Shown: positions 1 through 9,235, counted from the first letter of the stretch. The stretch is DNA of 64,000 nucleotides from Anaerosporobacter mobilis DSM 15930 (GCF_900142955.1 NZ_FRCP01000005.1:496001-560000), one strand, 5' to 3'. Translations and numbers: made by a program. Notes: a model not told the origin generated them from the sequence alone.

Positions 1-2266
1 CTGCGTCTACTACCTTAAAAGCCACCCCTTCAAGGTATGTTTTAGCCATGGCACAATTCGGACAAGTCTTCGTTGTAAACAAGTATAATCCATCATTAGA
101 TGCATCACTATTCTCATTAGATTCTAGTGTCATACAACTTTTTGTAGTAACTTCCTCTTCTTCCTTATGAACACCACGGTTTGTTACATGAAAGGAACTT
201 CCTGGATTATATAGTTTACGATTTACATATTCTTGTGATTTTCCTTCATTCCAGTTTTGTACTGGTCGATAGTAGCCTGTAATACGGCTATACACTTCCG
301 CCTTCTCTCCACATTCTGGACAAGTGAAATGTTCTCCACTAAGGTATCCATGGTGCTTACAAATTGAATAGGTTGGAGACATTGTATAGTAAGGTAATTT
401 ATAATTAGTTGCAATGGTACGAACTAGTTTCGCAGCTGCTTCCCAGTCTGGAAGTTTCTCTCCTAAGAATGCATGGAATACTGTTCCTGATGTATATAAT
501 GTCTGCAAACCATCTTGAATATCTAATGCTGAGAAGATATCATCTGTATAATCAACTGGTAGATGTGAACTGTTTGTATAGTAAGGAGTATCTCCCTCAT
601 TACCAGCAGTCTTAATATCTGGCCAACGTTTCCTATCATGTTTTGCAAGACGATACGATGTTGATTCCGCTGGAGTTGCCTCTAGATTATACAAATCTCC
701 ATACTCAACTTGGTACTCAGATAAACGTTCTCTCATATGGTTTAATACTTTAGCTGTGAAGTCTTGTGTTTCTTTACTTGTCATATCTTTTCCTAACCAA
801 CGAGCATTTAAACCAACTTCATTCATACCAAGAAGGCCAATTGTAGAGAAATGATTCTCAAAAGATCCAAGGTATCTCTTTGTATATGGGTATAAGCCTT
901 CCTCTAATAATTTAGAGATAACCTTTCTCTTAATCTTTAACGAACGTGCTGATAGATCCATCATTCGATTCAAACGTTTGAAGAATTCATCTTCATTCTG
1001 CGCTAGATATGCAATACGTGGCATGTTAATTGTAACTACACCCACACTTCCAGTACTTTCTCCTGAACCAAAGAAGCCACCCGTTTTCTTTCTCAACTCT
1101 CTAAGATCAAGACGTAAACGACAGCACATAGAACGAACATCACTTGGTTCCATATCGCTATTGATATAATTTGAGAAATATGGCGTACCATATTTGGCAG
1201 TCATCTCGAATAATAATTTATTATTTTCTGTTTCTGACCAATCAAAATCACGAGTAATAGAATATGTAGGGATTGGGTATTGGAAACCACGTCCATTCGC
1301 ATCACCTTCAACCATGATCTCGATGAAGGCTTTATTAACCAAATCCATCTCTTTCTTACAATCCTTATATTTGAAATCCATCTCTTTACCACCCACAATA
1401 CAAGGGAGCTCTGCTAAATCATTCGGAACAGTCCAATCAAGAGTGATGTTTGAGAATGGGGCTTGCGTTCCCCAACGGCTAGGTGTATTCACACCGTAGA
1501 TAAAAGATTGTATACATTGCTTTACTTCTCTATATGATAAGTTATCTATTTTAACGAAAGGAGCCAAATACGTATCAAAGGAGGAAAACGCCTGCGCACC
1601 TGCCCATTCATTTTGCATTATTCCAAGGAAATTAACCATTTGATTACATAATGTAGATAAGTGGCTTGCAGGTGATGAAGTAATCTTACCAGGGATACCG
1701 CCTAGACCTTCTTTAATTAATTGTTTCAATGACCATCCAGCACAATATCCTGTCAACATAGATAGATCATGAATATGTATGTCTGCATTTTTATGTGCAG
1801 CTGCTATTTCTTCGTCGTACACTTCGGATAACCAATAGTTTGCAGTTATTGAACCTGAATTGTGAAGAATCAATCCACCAACAGAATAGGTAACTGTTGA
1901 ATTCTCTTTTACTCTCCAGTCTTCTTCTTTCACATAACTATCAACAATTTCTTTGTAATCAAGAATTGTTGACTTCATGTTGCGGATTTTCTCACGACTT
2001 TTACGATATAGGATATATGCTTTTGCAACCTCCGTATATCCTGTTTGCTCCAATACATGTTCAACTGAATCTTGAATATCCTCCACATTAATTACGCCAT
2101 CTTTTACTTTACTCTGAAAATCCGAAGTAACTCGTAGCGCTAAGAGATTAATGATATCTTCATTATAAAGCTTTTCTGTAGCATTAAAGGCTTTTGAAAT
2201 CGCATCCGATATTTTTTTAATCGTAAATTCTGCAATTTCCCCATCTCTCTTAACAACATTAAACAT
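1..2266 (-). CDS. nrdD: Anaerobic ribonucleoside-triphosphate reductase with glutaredoxin-like tail (3' end off window)
   Basis: Class III reductase that makes dNTPs under anaerobiosis using a glycyl radical. Reading from the ATG at 2264-2266 (Shine-Dalgarno GAAGGGAG, 9 nt away) gives 755 uninterrupted codons running off the left edge. An N-terminal ATP-cone (about residues 3-90) precedes the NrdD barrel. The glycyl-radical motif SRITGYYRP lies near 263-289, next to the zinc-ribbon cysteines CKHHGY and CPECG. About 60 residues after the radical loop a second domain begins with LFTTKTCPNCAMAK, a glutaredoxin/thioredoxin-type CxxC; it is cut by the window edge. Such a tail suggests a built-in or docking disulfide reductant, which is inference. 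The activase NrdG is not in view. NrdR-type boxes flank the promoter. Confidence 0.95.
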   Translation of the reverse strand, partial: MFNVVKRDGEIAEFTIKKISDAISKAFNATEKLYNEDIINLLALRVTSDFQSKVKDGVINVEDIQDSVEHVLEQTGYTEVAKAYILYRKSREKIRNMKSTILDYKEIVDSYVKEEDWRVKENSTVTYSVGGLILHNSGSITANYWLSEVYDEEIAAAHKNADIHIHDLSMLTGYCAGWSLKQLIKEGLGGIPGKITSSPASHLSTLCNQMVNFLGIMQNEWAGAQAFSSFDTYLAPFVKIDNLSYREVKQCIQSFIYGVNTPSRWGTQAPFSNITLDWTVPNDLAELPCIVGGKEMDFKYKDCKKEMDLVNKAFIEIMVEGDANGRGFQYPIPTYSITRDFDWSETENNKLLFEMTAKYGTPYFSNYINSDMEPSDVRSMCCRLRLDLRELRKKTGGFFGSGESTGSVGVVTINMPRIAYLAQNEDEFFKRLNRMMDLSARSLKIKRKVISKLLEEGLYPYTKRYLGSFENHFSTIGLLGMNEVGLNARWLGKDMTSKETQDFTAKVLNHMRERLSEYQVEYGDLYNLEATPAESTSYRLAKHDRKRWPDIKTAGNEGDTPYYTNSSHLPVDYTDDIFSALDIQDGLQTLYTSGTVFHAFLGEKLPDWEAAAKLVRTIATNYKLPYYTMSPTYSICKHHGYLSGEHFTCPECGEKAEVYSRITGYYRPVQNWNEGKSQEYVNRKLYNPGSSFHVTNRGVHKEEEEVTTKSCMTLESNENSDASNDGLYLFTTKTCPNCAMAKTYLEGVAFKVVDA

Positions 2267-2307
2267 AAAACCGTTCTCCCTTCGCAACTGATTTTTTCCA
2301 TTCAACA

Positions 2308-2323
2308 CCACTATATCTTGTGT
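2308..2323 (-). promoter_or_regulatory. Third NrdR-like box in the nrdD leader
   Basis: ACACAAGATATAGTGG on the minus strand matches the NrdR consensus at 14 of 16 positions. It lies about 40 nt before the nrdD start codon, inside the transcribed leader, so it could act as a roadblock site. Confidence 0.5.
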
Positions 2324-2470
2324 ATAATATAAAGCTCCCCAAGTAACATGCCTTATATTTGAAACAAAAAAACCGACAAGAAAATCTTTAATCTGTACAT
2401 TTCGCTATTCCCTATATTAAAAATATATGTCATAGCTAAATGTAGCATCCTTGATTTTCCTATCGATTAA

Positions 2471-2499
2471 ATTGTAGCAGAATTAAACTTCTAAGTCAA
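2471..2499 (-). promoter_or_regulatory. SigmaA-type promoter of nrdD
   Basis: On the minus strand TTGACT (2494-2499) is followed after 17 nt by TACAAT (2471-2476). It leaves an untranslated leader of about 200 nt before nrdD. Nothing else gene-like is visible in 2267-2574 apart from the NrdR boxes. Confidence 0.75.
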
Positions 2500-2508
2500 G
2501 CAATATAT

Positions 2509-2555
2509 CCACCATATATATACACATTTTCGCACACAAACACCATATGTTGTGT
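2509..2555 (-). promoter_or_regulatory. Paired NrdR-box operators upstream of nrdD
   Basis: Two copies resemble the NrdR box (ACACWATATMTWGTGT). The distal one, ACACAACATATGGTGT at 2540-2555, matches 14 of 16. The proximal one, TGTATATATATGGTGG at 2509-2524, matches well only in its right half. Their spacing of 31 bp, three helical turns, is typical of NrdR pairs. They lie just upstream of the -35 element, consistent with repression by NrdR-(d)ATP. Confidence 0.7.
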
Positions 2556-2574
2556 TTTCAATGGTAACAAAAGA

Positions 2575-3825
2575 CTATTTTTCTAGTTGCAAATATATCT
2601 CTTTTGGTACATATGCTTCTACATAAATACCCTCTGTTTGGTACTCTTCCTGTAGCAATTGCCCATATTTACGGATAGCTTGAATCTTACCAGCATCGGA
2701 ATATGGAAAAACTTTTTCAATCAATATCTTGTGTTCCTTTAAAATTTCTTCGATTATATTTAATAGTTCATCCATTCCTTTACCAGTTTTAGCTGATATC
2801 TGAACAGTACGATCTGCCTTGAAATCCTTTAGAATTGGTTGCTCTTCTATTTTATCCATTTTATTAAAAGCTGTAATGATTGTTTTATCCCTAACGCCTA
2901 AATTTTCTAGCGTTTCATACACTACATGCATATGTTTATATGCTTCTGGATTGGAGCTATCCACCACATGTAAGATAATATCCGCATATTTTGCTTCCTC
3001 AAGGGTACTACGGAACGCATTAATCAAATGATGTGGTAATTTGCGTATAAATCCTACCGTATCTGTAAGAAGAATCTGTTGACCACTTTCAAGCTTAAGA
3101 TTTCTAGTCGTTGGATCTAGTGTCGCAAACAGCTTGTCTTCAGATAATACACCTGCACTTGTTAATGTGTTCAACAACGTAGACTTACCAGCGTTGGTAT
3201 AACCTACAATTGCAATAACAGGAGCCGGATTCTTACTTCTTTGATGTCTTGTTGTTTCTCTTGTTCGTACTACATCGTCTAGTTCTCGATTCAATTGAGA
3301 GATGCGATCCCTAATCAAACGACGATCCATCTCTAACTTCTTCTCACCTGGACCTTTCGTACCTATTCCACCACCAAGTCTTGATAATGAACTTCTAAGA
3401 CCAATCAAACGTGATGAACGATATTTTAATTGTGCTAACTCAACTTGAATCTTACCTTCACGTGTTGAGGCTCTCTGTGCAAATATATCAAGAATTGTAA
3501 CCGTACGGTCCATTACTTTGATCTGAAGAGCTTCCTCTAAGTTCTTAAGTTGCGCAGGTGATAATTCATCATCGCATACAACACCTGTCGCATCTAAGTC
3601 CTGTGCTAGCAATCTTACTTCTTCAATCTTACCTTTACCGATATACGTACCCGGATGGACACTCTCACGATTCTGAATTACCTTCGCAATTGTCTCTGCT
3701 CCAGCTGTCTTTATTAATTCTTCTAACTCGTCTAACGATTCTGCAGTATCATCACCATCACTGGTTGCAACACCTACAAGAATCATACGCTCTTCTTGTT
3801 CTTTTATTTCAAATGTTTCCGCCAT
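2575..3825 (-). CDS. hflX: GTPase HflX
   Basis: Ribosome-associated GTPase of the HflX family (416 aa, near the usual length), known to split stalled 70S ribosomes during stress. The N-terminal nucleotide-binding-like HflX domain (about residues 10-190) contains GTYIGKGK and GGGIGTKGPGE. The G domain follows, with G1 GYTNAGKS, G3 DTVGF and G4 NKMD. A C-terminal subdomain ends in IYLQLEK. The start has GAAAGGGC ahead of the ATG. The TPR lipoprotein gene lies 25 nt upstream on the same strand, so the two are probably cotranscribed. It fits the several translation-stress genes in this window. Confidence 0.93.
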   Translation of the reverse strand: MAETFEIKEQEERMILVGVATSDGDDTAESLDELEELIKTAGAETIAKVIQNRESVHPGTYIGKGKIEEVRLLAQDLDATGVVCDDELSPAQLKNLEEALQIKVMDRTVTILDIFAQRASTREGKIQVELAQLKYRSSRLIGLRSSLSRLGGGIGTKGPGEKKLEMDRRLIRDRISQLNRELDDVVRTRETTRHQRSKNPAPVIAIVGYTNAGKSTLLNTLTSAGVLSEDKLFATLDPTTRNLKLESGQQILLTDTVGFIRKLPHHLINAFRSTLEEAKYADIILHVVDSSNPEAYKHMHVVYETLENLGVRDKTIITAFNKMDKIEEQPILKDFKADRTVQISAKTGKGMDELLNIIEEILKEHKILIEKVFPYSDAGKIQAIRKYGQLLQEEYQTEGIYVEAYVPKEIYLQLEK

Positions 3826-3850
3826 GTTAATACCATGCCCTTTCTATAAC

Positions 3851-5059
3851 CTACTTCGTGTTATCTATGAGGGCGTTTTCCTGTCTGGTTTTAAGGAATT
3901 CAATTTCCTTTGTCATGCCCTCATCTTCTGGATATTCTTTTAGATATTTCTTCGCTTTTTTATATGCTTGCTCGAAATCACCTTGATGCTCAAGGGCAAT
4001 AATCTCATTATATTTCAGTGGTTGCATAATAGCGCTATCATTCAGTTTGATTCCCTCTTCGAACGCCTTCAGGGCCTGTTCATAGTTTTCCGACTGAAGA
4101 TAAGCTTCGCCTAGTTGATTATAAACAACTGCAGATTTTAGATTTGGCGTATTCTGAATATACTGCTCATAATTAGATACTGCGGTCTCATACTCTTTTT
4201 CCGACATAGCAATTTCACCAAGGTAGAAATACGCACCAGTAAATCCATTCTCTATAGCGGTAGCTAATTCTCCTTTTGCTACATCGTTATTACCTTGATA
4301 GAAATGCAATATTGCCACATTATAATAGTCCTCTTTGGATTCTGTCTTAATCGCTAATGCATTCTTAAGAACTTCTTCTGCACCAGTACTATCACCTTGT
4401 TGTAATAGGATGGCATACTTTCCAAAGTAGTATTCATAATTATCTTTATCAAAAGAAATTGCCTTATCAAAGTCCGCAACAGAACCTTCAAGTTCACCCA
4501 TCTGTCCTTTTAATACTGCACGCTTATAATAAGCATCGCTTTGTTTCGGCTTCTTCTCAATAATCTTAGTATATGTTGCAATTGCTCCTTCTTGATCCAA
4601 GGTTTTTGTTTGTGCATCACCAAGATAGAATAGAATATCCAAATCAAGATCAGTACGTTCCGAAATCTTTAGCGCTTTTTTGAATTCTTTTATAGCAGAC
4701 GCATAATCCGCCGAATCATAATAAGCTATCCCTATACCACGATAAGCCATCTTATTATTCTCTCTAACAATCTTATTATCTTTATTAAGGATTGCTTTGT
4801 TAAACTGGATTAAGGCTTCCTCATAATTACCACACTGAATAAGTGTCATACCATAATCAATGTAATACTCCGCCTTATTCGGATTCTTCGTTACTGCCTC
4901 TTTCAGACTTTCACTTGCTTCTTCGTATTTCTGTGCTTTGTATTGTTTCATTCCTTCTTTATAATAATCACTAGCACTCTTATTGCCGCTACAACCAGTA
5001 ACTGCAAGCATAAGTACCATTGATGCTAAAACCACTTTGCCCCGTCTTAATCGAACCAT
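3851..5059 (-). CDS. TPR-repeat lipoprotein
   Basis: Secreted, membrane-anchored scaffold protein of 402 aa. A basic N-terminus and hydrophobic segment end in the lipobox AVTGC, with the lipidated cysteine at residue 23. The rest is almost entirely tetratricopeptide repeats; signature patterns such as YIDYGMTLIQCGNYEEALIQ and AYYDSADYASAIKEF recur about every 34 residues, for some nine or ten repeats. TPRs bind other proteins, so an extracytoplasmic assembly role is likely, but the partner cannot be read from sequence. It is preceded by the 125-bp hairpin repeat region and followed by hflX. Confidence 0.9.
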   Translation of the reverse strand: MVRLRRGKVVLASMVLMLAVTGCSGNKSASDYYKEGMKQYKAQKYEEASESLKEAVTKNPNKAEYYIDYGMTLIQCGNYEEALIQFNKAILNKDNKIVRENNKMAYRGIGIAYYDSADYASAIKEFKKALKISERTDLDLDILFYLGDAQTKTLDQEGAIATYTKIIEKKPKQSDAYYKRAVLKGQMGELEGSVADFDKAISFDKDNYEYYFGKYAILLQQGDSTGAEEVLKNALAIKTESKEDYYNVAILHFYQGNNDVAKGELATAIENGFTGAYFYLGEIAMSEKEYETAVSNYEQYIQNTPNLKSAVVYNQLGEAYLQSENYEQALKAFEEGIKLNDSAIMQPLKYNEIIALEHQGDFEQAYKKAKKYLKEYPEDEGMTKEIEFLKTRQENALIDNTK

Positions 5060-5110
5060 AATGACGCAATACCTCCGTATTTTAATTTTCCAAATTATAA
5101 CTGCTTCAGA

Positions 5111-5541
5111 TCAAGTTCCTTGACCATGTTACGGTCTTACACTTCGTGTAACCCCTAGCTCTAGAACTCCGTTCTATCGCTAACTTGTCGGGTGAAATCA
5201 AATAGTTAGACTTGTTAACTTATGACTCCTTTAGGTCAAGTTACTTGACCATGTTACGGCATTACACTTCGTGTAACCCCAAGCTCTAGAACTCTGTTCT
5301 ATCGCTAACTTGTCGGGTGAAATCAAACAGTTAGACTTGTTAACTTATGACTCCTTTAGGTCAAGTTACTTGACCATGTTGCGGTCTTACACTTCGTGTA
5401 ACCCCTAGCTCTAGAACTCCGTTCTATCGCTAACTTGTCGGGTGAAATCAAACAGTTAGACTCGAGAAATTACTTTATAATTTCCCTCGTTAACTTATGA
5501 CTCCTTTGGAGTTACGGTCTTACACTTCGTGTAACCCCTAG
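5111..5541. repeat. 125-bp tandem hairpin repeat (three copies plus a diverged fourth)
   Basis: Three copies with an exact 125-bp period begin at 5111, 5236 and 5361. The third is interrupted after about 5461 by a short insert with GAGAAATTA...TAATTTCCCTC symmetry, and a shortened fourth copy occupies about 5490-5541. Each unit carries several short inverted repeats: GGTCAAGT/ACTTGACC (8-bp arms), TTACAC/GTGTAA and TAGAAC/GTTCTA. The block ends with GAATCG/CGATTC at 5541-5559. No reading frame is conserved. It fills 5060-5607, between the end of the 648-aa ABC-F gene and the TPR lipoprotein gene, with no other gene visible. It could act as a terminator or RNA-processing array, or be a selfish repeat. 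Confidence 0.9.
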
Positions 5542-5607
5542 AATCGACTACGCCGATTCTCATAAGTTACATTATAATTTGTACCGAGTATAATTGCAAG
5601 CTATGGT

Positions 5608-7554
5608 TTACTGTAGCTGGTCTAAGGCTTCCACCAGCTCTTCCCATTCTCTTTCTTTCTCATCAATCTGGTTCGTTAATATTTCTAGCTTCTTATAATC
5701 CGACCCGTTTTCCTCTTTTAGAATTTCATCTTTTAACTCTTCCATCTCCTCTTCACATATAGCTATCTTTTCTTCCAGCTTAGCAATCTGGCGTTTTCTC
5801 TTTGCTTCTTCCTTACCAGGATTCGATGAGTCCTTCGGATTGTCTATGCGATTGCCAACGGTACCACCAACAGATGCTTGCGTTTTCAGTTTTCTGCTTG
5901 CTTCTTTTGCTTTACTTTCTAAAACTATCACTTCTTTTTTCTGTCTTTCTATTACATACTCTTCATACCCACATGGATAATAGACAACTTGATCTCCTTC
6001 AAACACAAGCATCGCCGTTGCAACCTCTTTTATAAAGAAGCGGTCATGAGATACAAATAATACAGTTCCTGTATAGGCCCTTAGCATACTCTCTAGCGCT
6101 TGCTTCCCTATCATATCCATATGATTCGTAGGTTCATCTAATATCAGGTAATTCGGTTGTTTCTTGAATATCTTAAGAAGTGCAAGTCGTACCTTCTCAC
6201 CTCCGGATAACTGGTTGATCTTCTTGAACACATCATCTCCGGAGAATAAGAAATGTCCTAATGCAGTTCGCACTTGTGTCTGCTTCAAATTAGGATAAGC
6301 GTTCCAGAAATCATCAAGTACTGTTTCTTCACTAGAATACTGTGCCATTTGCTGTTCAAAATATCCCAGCTCCACATCAATACCATACTCGTACGAACCT
6401 TTTAGTGCTGGTATTTGTCCAACTAACGTCTTTAATAGGGTTGATTTTCCTTTCCCATTTTCACCTATAACTGCAATCTTTTCACCTTTTATAACATCTA
6501 GATTAACGGTGCTAAGAATATGGTCATAGCCGATGCCTAGTTTCTTAATTCTCATTACCTCTTTATGAGATTCGATTCGTGGAGAAAACTGAGCATGGAA
6601 CGCTTTCGTATCAAATCTGGTTGGTTTCTCTATTTTGTCCATATGCTCGATTGCCTTTAATTTGGACCTTGTCATAGCAACTTTCGTTGGTGTGTTCTTC
6701 CACTGTTCTACAAGTTTTTGCAATCTTGCAATTTCCTTTTGTTGTGCGATATAATCCTTCTCTTGTTTGTCTGTATCAAGACGCTTCCTTTGAATGAATG
6801 CACTATAATTTCCTGGATACCGTTTCATGTGTGTATATTCAATCTCATACGTAACATCAATGATATGGTCAAGAAACATACGATCATGAGAAACAATAAC
6901 AACTGCTTTGTTGTAATTCTTAAGATATCCCTCTAACCACTCGATGGTTGGCATATCAAGGTGGTTTGTTGGCTCATCTAACAAAAGAATATCTGGCTTA
7001 CTAAGTAGTAATTTGACGAATGCAATTCTCGTCTGTTGTCCACCCGATAATGCCATTACCTGTTTCTGCAAGTCTTCTAATGGAAATCCAAATCGTTGGA
7101 ATATAGTCTCCATATCTTGCCTGAAGGTATATCCGCCTAAACTTTCATATAGACCAGATAGTTTCCCATACTCATTCAAGATTTTCTCAGAAGAATCCGT
7201 CGCCATTCTCTCTACAAGCTCATCCATTCGTCGCTTCATAAGTTGTATTGGTTCATACACCTTCATGATTTCTTCTTCAATTGATAAGGTATTGTCTGTG
7301 AAATCAATTTGTTTTAAGAAACCTATCTTCAAATCTCCCGCCATATAGATTCCACAATCTTCATCACTGTCTAGATTACTTAGTGATATATTTCCTGCAA
7401 TAACATTCAGTAAAGTAGTTTTGCCACAGCCATTTCGGCCTACTATTGCAATCTTTTCATTATCTCTTATTTCAAAATTAATATTATCTAAGATGGTGGT
7501 TGCTGCAAACCGAACGATACCACCAATAATTTGATATTTCATCTGTATACCCAT
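5608..7554 (-). CDS. ABC-F family ATPase (YdiF-like)
   Basis: Soluble ATPase of the ABC-F class (648 aa), which acts on ribosomes and has no membrane domain. It holds two ABC cassettes: Walker A GRNGCGKTT and GENGKGKST, signatures LSGGQQTR and LSGGEKVR, and Walker B LLLDEPTNHLD and LILDEPTNHMD. A charged linker lies between them (about residues 240-320). A C-terminal coiled coil (about 560-648) resembles the DNA- or ribosome-binding tail of YdiF and Uup. It is the second gene after the CplR-like ABC-F, 69 nt downstream. Its start codon lies inside a potential three-helix RNA structure. A housekeeping or accessory translation role is more likely than drug resistance. Confidence 0.9.
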   Translation of the reverse strand: MGIQMKYQIIGGIVRFAATTILDNINFEIRDNEKIAIVGRNGCGKTTLLNVIAGNISLSNLDSDEDCGIYMAGDLKIGFLKQIDFTDNTLSIEEEIMKVYEPIQLMKRRMDELVERMATDSSEKILNEYGKLSGLYESLGGYTFRQDMETIFQRFGFPLEDLQKQVMALSGGQQTRIAFVKLLLSKPDILLLDEPTNHLDMPTIEWLEGYLKNYNKAVVIVSHDRMFLDHIIDVTYEIEYTHMKRYPGNYSAFIQRKRLDTDKQEKDYIAQQKEIARLQKLVEQWKNTPTKVAMTRSKLKAIEHMDKIEKPTRFDTKAFHAQFSPRIESHKEVMRIKKLGIGYDHILSTVNLDVIKGEKIAVIGENGKGKSTLLKTLVGQIPALKGSYEYGIDVELGYFEQQMAQYSSEETVLDDFWNAYPNLKQTQVRTALGHFLFSGDDVFKKINQLSGGEKVRLALLKIFKKQPNYLILDEPTNHMDMIGKQALESMLRAYTGTVLFVSHDRFFIKEVATAMLVFEGDQVVYYPCGYEEYVIERQKKEVIVLESKAKEASRKLKTQASVGGTVGNRIDNPKDSSNPGKEEAKRKRQIAKLEEKIAICEEEMEELKDEILKEENGSDYKKLEILTNQIDEKEREWEELVEALDQLQ

Positions 7555-7607
7555 GCAAATCGCAATCCTTCTTGCGATACTGCTTTATAATTAAATGCAG
7601 TGCATGG
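7551..7607 (-). promoter_or_regulatory. Potential three-helix RNA structure over the ABC-F start codon
   Basis: In the minus-strand RNA a closing helix CCATGC/GCATGG (7602-7607 with 7551-7556) encloses two perfect hairpins: ACTGC/GCAGT and ATCGCAA/TTGCGAT. The ABC-F start codon (7552-7554) lies in the closing helix and its AAGGA Shine-Dalgarno in the loop of the second hairpin. This suggests translational control; it is inferred only from base pairing. Confidence 0.5.
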
Positions 7608-7623
7608 CTCCTTTCTTAATCAT
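7591..7623 (-). CDS. Ten-codon mini-ORF between the two ABC-F genes
   Basis: The ATG directly abuts the stop codon of the upstream ABC-F gene (TAA-ATG) and encodes MIKKGAMHCI. Translational coupling could load it with terminating ribosomes, and its translation would disrupt the helix that holds the next start codon. It has no recognisable family. It could equally be a chance frame. Confidence 0.3.
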   Translation of the reverse strand: MIKKGAMHCI

Positions 7624-9111
7624 TTATAACTTCACTATTTCATCAGCCAAATGTTCAACAAAAGCTTGATCGTGCTCCACCATAATAATTGTTGGTTTAT
7701 ATCTTTGGATTAGTTCCTCAATCTGAATGCGAGATAAGATATCTATAAAATTCAACGGTTCATCCCATACATAAAGATGTGCCTGTTCACATAAGCTTCT
7801 GGCAATTAAAACTTTCTTCTTCTGTCCTGCACTGAATTCCTCCATATTCTTATCAAGCTGTTCCCTAGTGAAATCTAATTTACGTAAAAATTGCTTAAAT
7901 AAACTCTCATCAATTCCGCATTCTCTTGCATATTCTCTTAGATTTCCTTTTAAGAAGGAGGAATCTTGCGGTACATAGGAGATTATTACACCGCCAGGTA
8001 CAATCATCGTTCCTGTCATTGTAATCTCTTCTCCCATGATTTTTTTTAGTATTGTAGATTTTCCACTACCATTTCTACCTTGTAAGGCAAGGCACATTCC
8101 TGTCTTCACTTGAAAATTCACACTTTCACAAACTATTTTTTCGTTATATGCAAGCGATAAATCTTTGGCCTCTACAACAACGCTTTGGTGATACTTAAGC
8201 GGTTTTAGAATAATCTCCTCTTTCTCTTCAATATTCTTTAGTAATCCCGCTTTTTCATCTATCTCTTTTTCTTGTCTGCGTTGTAGGTTTTTTCTCCTTT
8301 GTTGCATCCGTTTGGACTTTTCTCCAACAAATGCTCTTGTATCAATACATTTCTCATATTTCTCCGACTTGGCACCAATCTTCGTTGATTCTACTTCGTC
8401 TGCCCATCTCTTCGATTGGGTTGCCGCTTGCTTCAAACGATTGATATCCTTTTTAAGTCGTTCGTTTTCCGCTAACTCATACGCATCTTGCCTTGATTTA
8501 TTAGTAAACCAAGTAGAATAATTTCCTTGTACAACTTCAATATTGGTACGATTAATGGATAATACATGGTCGATACACCCATCCAAGAGATTTCGATCAT
8601 GTGAGACAAGAATAAATCCTTTCTTTTTATTTAAATATTCTTTTACAATCTCCCTTGTTTCTAAGTCTAGGTGATTTGTTGGTTCGTCAATTAACAAAAA
8701 GTGATTTTCCTTAGAAAATAAAATTCCTAATAGTACTTTTGTCTGCTCCCCATAACTTAACGTCTCAAATGGTCTCTCCCATATATCATCACTAACATGT
8801 AGTAAGGTTAACTCTCTACAAACTTTCCAAAATTCATAATCAGGATTAATGCGTTCTAATACCCTTAAGGTCGATTCAGTTTGGTCCTTTACTTCATAAG
8901 GAAAATAATCGAACATAACGGAAGCGTCTATTGTCCCTGTATATTCATATTTACCCAGTAAAAGATTAAGGAATGTTGTCTTTCCTCTACCATTCCTTCC
9001 AATAAACCCCAGCTTCCAGTTCGTATCAATTTGAAACGAAACCTGATCAAATATTTCATCGTAACTTCCTTCGTAATAAAAGGAAAGATTGTTTACTTGT
9101 ATTAATGACAT
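7624..9111 (-). CDS. ABC-F ribosomal protection protein, Lsa/CplR-like
   Basis: ABC-F ATPase of 495 aa, the compact size of antibiotic-resistance ABC-Fs. These bind the ribosomal E site and displace lincosamides, pleuromutilins or streptogramin A from the peptidyl-transferase centre. Two cassettes are visible: Walker A GRNGRGKTT and GRNGSGKST, signatures LSYGEQTK and FSAGQKKK, and Walker B LLIDEPTNHLD and a degenerate VWDEPLNFID. The long basic interdomain linker (about residues 190-300) is rich in Lys and Arg, as expected for the antibiotic-resistance domain. The degenerate second Walker B region recalls Lsa and Vga proteins. A sigmaA promoter, a six-codon leader ORF and a terminator precede it, which strengthens the resistance assignment. 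The drug spectrum cannot be read from sequence. Confidence 0.85.
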   Translation of the reverse strand: MSLIQVNNLSFYYEGSYDEIFDQVSFQIDTNWKLGFIGRNGRGKTTFLNLLLGKYEYTGTIDASVMFDYFPYEVKDQTESTLRVLERINPDYEFWKVCRELTLLHVSDDIWERPFETLSYGEQTKVLLGILFSKENHFLLIDEPTNHLDLETREIVKEYLNKKKGFILVSHDRNLLDGCIDHVLSINRTNIEVVQGNYSTWFTNKSRQDAYELAENERLKKDINRLKQAATQSKRWADEVESTKIGAKSEKYEKCIDTRAFVGEKSKRMQQRRKNLQRRQEKEIDEKAGLLKNIEEKEEIILKPLKYHQSVVVEAKDLSLAYNEKIVCESVNFQVKTGMCLALQGRNGSGKSTILKKIMGEEITMTGTMIVPGGVIISYVPQDSSFLKGNLREYARECGIDESLFKQFLRKLDFTREQLDKNMEEFSAGQKKKVLIARSLCEQAHLYVWDEPLNFIDILSRIQIEELIQRYKPTIIMVEHDQAFVEHLADEIVKL

Positions 9112-9199
9112 AATGACTCCAATCTGTACACGGTCTATCCCCGTGACATGCCATTAGCAAGGTGTTTTGATAGCTATAAGTTTCAATGTCTTATAACAC

Positions 9200-9235
9200 A
9201 AAAAAGACGCGAGGCAAATACCTAGCGTCTTTTTA
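9200..9235 (-). terminator. Leader terminator (attenuator) upstream of the ABC-F gene
   Basis: AAAGACGC pairs with GCGTCTTT, extended by AGG/CCT, and a U-run follows on the minus strand. It lies about 90 nt before the ABC-F start and downstream of a promoter and leader ORF, so it is placed as an intrinsic attenuator. The stem is symmetric and could also stop plus-strand transcription. Confidence 0.8.

Noticed and set aside
1194..1499. Plus-strand frame of about 100 codons
   Set aside because: It lies within nrdD in antisense; nrdD has intact motifs, this frame has none.
5111..5541. CRISPR array
   Set aside because: Repeats are 125 bp and contiguous with no short unique spacers, and no cas gene is nearby.
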